Shown here: positions 5,838 through 6,428 of the stretch, piece after piece
Numbering within the stretch: position 1 is the stretch's first letter
Layout: the number at the start of each line of letters is the position of its first letter
Assembly (NCBI GenBank): GCA_046302135.1
Contig: JBKCIQ010000097.1
Coordinates: 1 to 6,428 of the forward strand
DNA from: AM-1111 sp046302135
GTDB taxonomy: Bacteria; Bacteroidota; Bacteroidia; B-17B0; Aurantibacillaceae
Direction of reading: 5' to 3'
DNA: 6,428 bases
Notes under the pieces: model-generated
Seen by the model: the letters and a program-made list of their open reading frames with translations, nothing else
Database searches by the model: none
What the model was told of the DNA's origin: nothing
Made by a program: the position numbers and the translations under genes

Positions 5838-6428
5838 TCACCAAATCCTAAAATCCATTGTTAAGTTTTCAATTCTCGAGGTTGGTTGTTGCGCTCCGTT
5901 ACTCAATTTTGTTACTTCTGTGCGAAGATAATTTTGCAGTTCACTTAACATAACTTGTCCATCATTATTCAAGTCTGCCGCTTTATCTTTTAATCCATGC
6001 AATAAACAATAGGTAAACAATCCATTCTTCCACAGATCACTTTCCATAGCGTATTCCGCTCCCCCGGCAGATGAAATAATTGTGGCGCCTGTTCCCTTTC
6101 GCAAGTCGGTGAAGAGCTCACTCATGAGCTCAGAGGTAGTTTTTAATCCAAGATTTTTCTTCTTTATCCCAGCGCCTGCCACACGAAACTTAATGTCTCC
6201 TGATGAACTAGTATTCAGGGTCATTTGTTCAACTTCTTCTTTGTCAACTTCACCGCTATGACAAGCATCTAAAAAAATCACTTTCTTAAGTGGGGCAATT
6301 CCATCAACTAAGGATTCTAATTCTTCGTAAGGAATACCTTTAACTGAAGGATTATTAAAATCCATGTCATAAGTAGCAAGATAATAATCCAGCTTACTGT
6401 CTAAAACACCATGTCCGGCAACAGTTAT
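5838..6428 (-). CDS. Caspase-family (peptidase C14) protein, C-terminal part
   Basis: The frame stays open to the right edge, so the start lies outside. The 196 visible residues are the end of the protein, with a TGA stop at 5838-5840. An internal Met (codon at 6363-6365) should not be taken as the start, because conserved caspase sequence continues before it. The visible part opens with TVAGHGVLD, where H6 is the catalytic His (HG motif). VIFLDACHSGE follows, with C56 as the nucleophile. TGATIISSAGGAEYAME and GLFTYCLLHGL form later core strands and helices. DLNNDGQVMLSE (152-163) is a canonical 12-residue EF-hand loop, suggesting calcium binding. The end, QQPTSRIENLTMDFRIW, is typical of Bacteroidota caspase-domain proteins. 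In that group the unseen N-terminus often carries WD40 or other sensor repeats, which cannot be tested here. It converges on the dnaE2-like gene with 13 bp between stops. Confidence 0.88.
   Translation of the reverse strand: MTVAGHGVLDSKLDYYLATYDMDFNNPSVKGIPYEELESLVDGIAPLKKVIFLDACHSGEVDKEEVEQMTLNTSSSGDIKFRVAGAGIKKKNLGLKTTSELMSELFTDLRKGTGATIISSAGGAEYAMESDLWKNGLFTYCLLHGLKDKAADLNNDGQVMLSELQNYLRTEVTKLSNGAQQPTSRIENLTMDFRIW

Overview
The window looks like a chromosomal segment from a member of the Bacteroidota, possibly the Chitinophagales/Sphingobacteriales side, though that finer placement is a guess. The DNA is AT-rich and its genes lack clear Shine-Dalgarno sites. One gene has a textbook Bacteroidota promoter (TTTG, 20 bp, TAnnTTTG), and the protein families resemble their Bacteroidota versions.

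Layout. Bases 2-133 (+) are the last 43 codons of a small protein, possibly a STAS-like/DUF7793-type domain. Bases 134-636 hold no convincing gene. They contain two related REP-like palindromes in opposite orientation (177-233 and 593-623), a perfect 10-bp hairpin (513-538) and a doubtful 40-codon ORF (401-523). Bases 637-1440 (-) encode an HTH_XRE plus S24 peptidase repressor of the LexA/CI type. A 180-bp divergent intergenic region follows. Then come a Y-family polymerase of the DinB/Pol IV type (1621-2826, +) and, 13 bp later, a DnaE2-like error-prone polymerase III alpha subunit (2840-5824, +). Convergent with the latter, after 13 bp, is the 3' part of a caspase-family (peptidase C14) gene (5838-6428, -), cut by the window edge.

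How it fits together. The repressor, dinB and dnaE2-like genes look like a self-contained DNA-damage mutagenesis cassette. It is analogous in concept to imuA-imuB-dnaE2, but with a self-cleaving S24 regulator beside it and a Y-family polymerase that keeps its catalytic residues. The most informative detail is a 15-bp AT-rich palindrome of the form GATAATnnnATTATC. It lies between the -33 and -7 elements of the repressor promoter. A 14/15 copy, in the same orientation relative to its gene, lies 14 bp before the dinB start, and a weaker copy abuts the repressor start codon. This predicts one repressor controlling both divergent units and released when damage triggers self-cleavage.

The caspase-like gene retains both dyad residues and a canonical EF-hand loop. 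Nothing visible links it functionally to the polymerase cassette.
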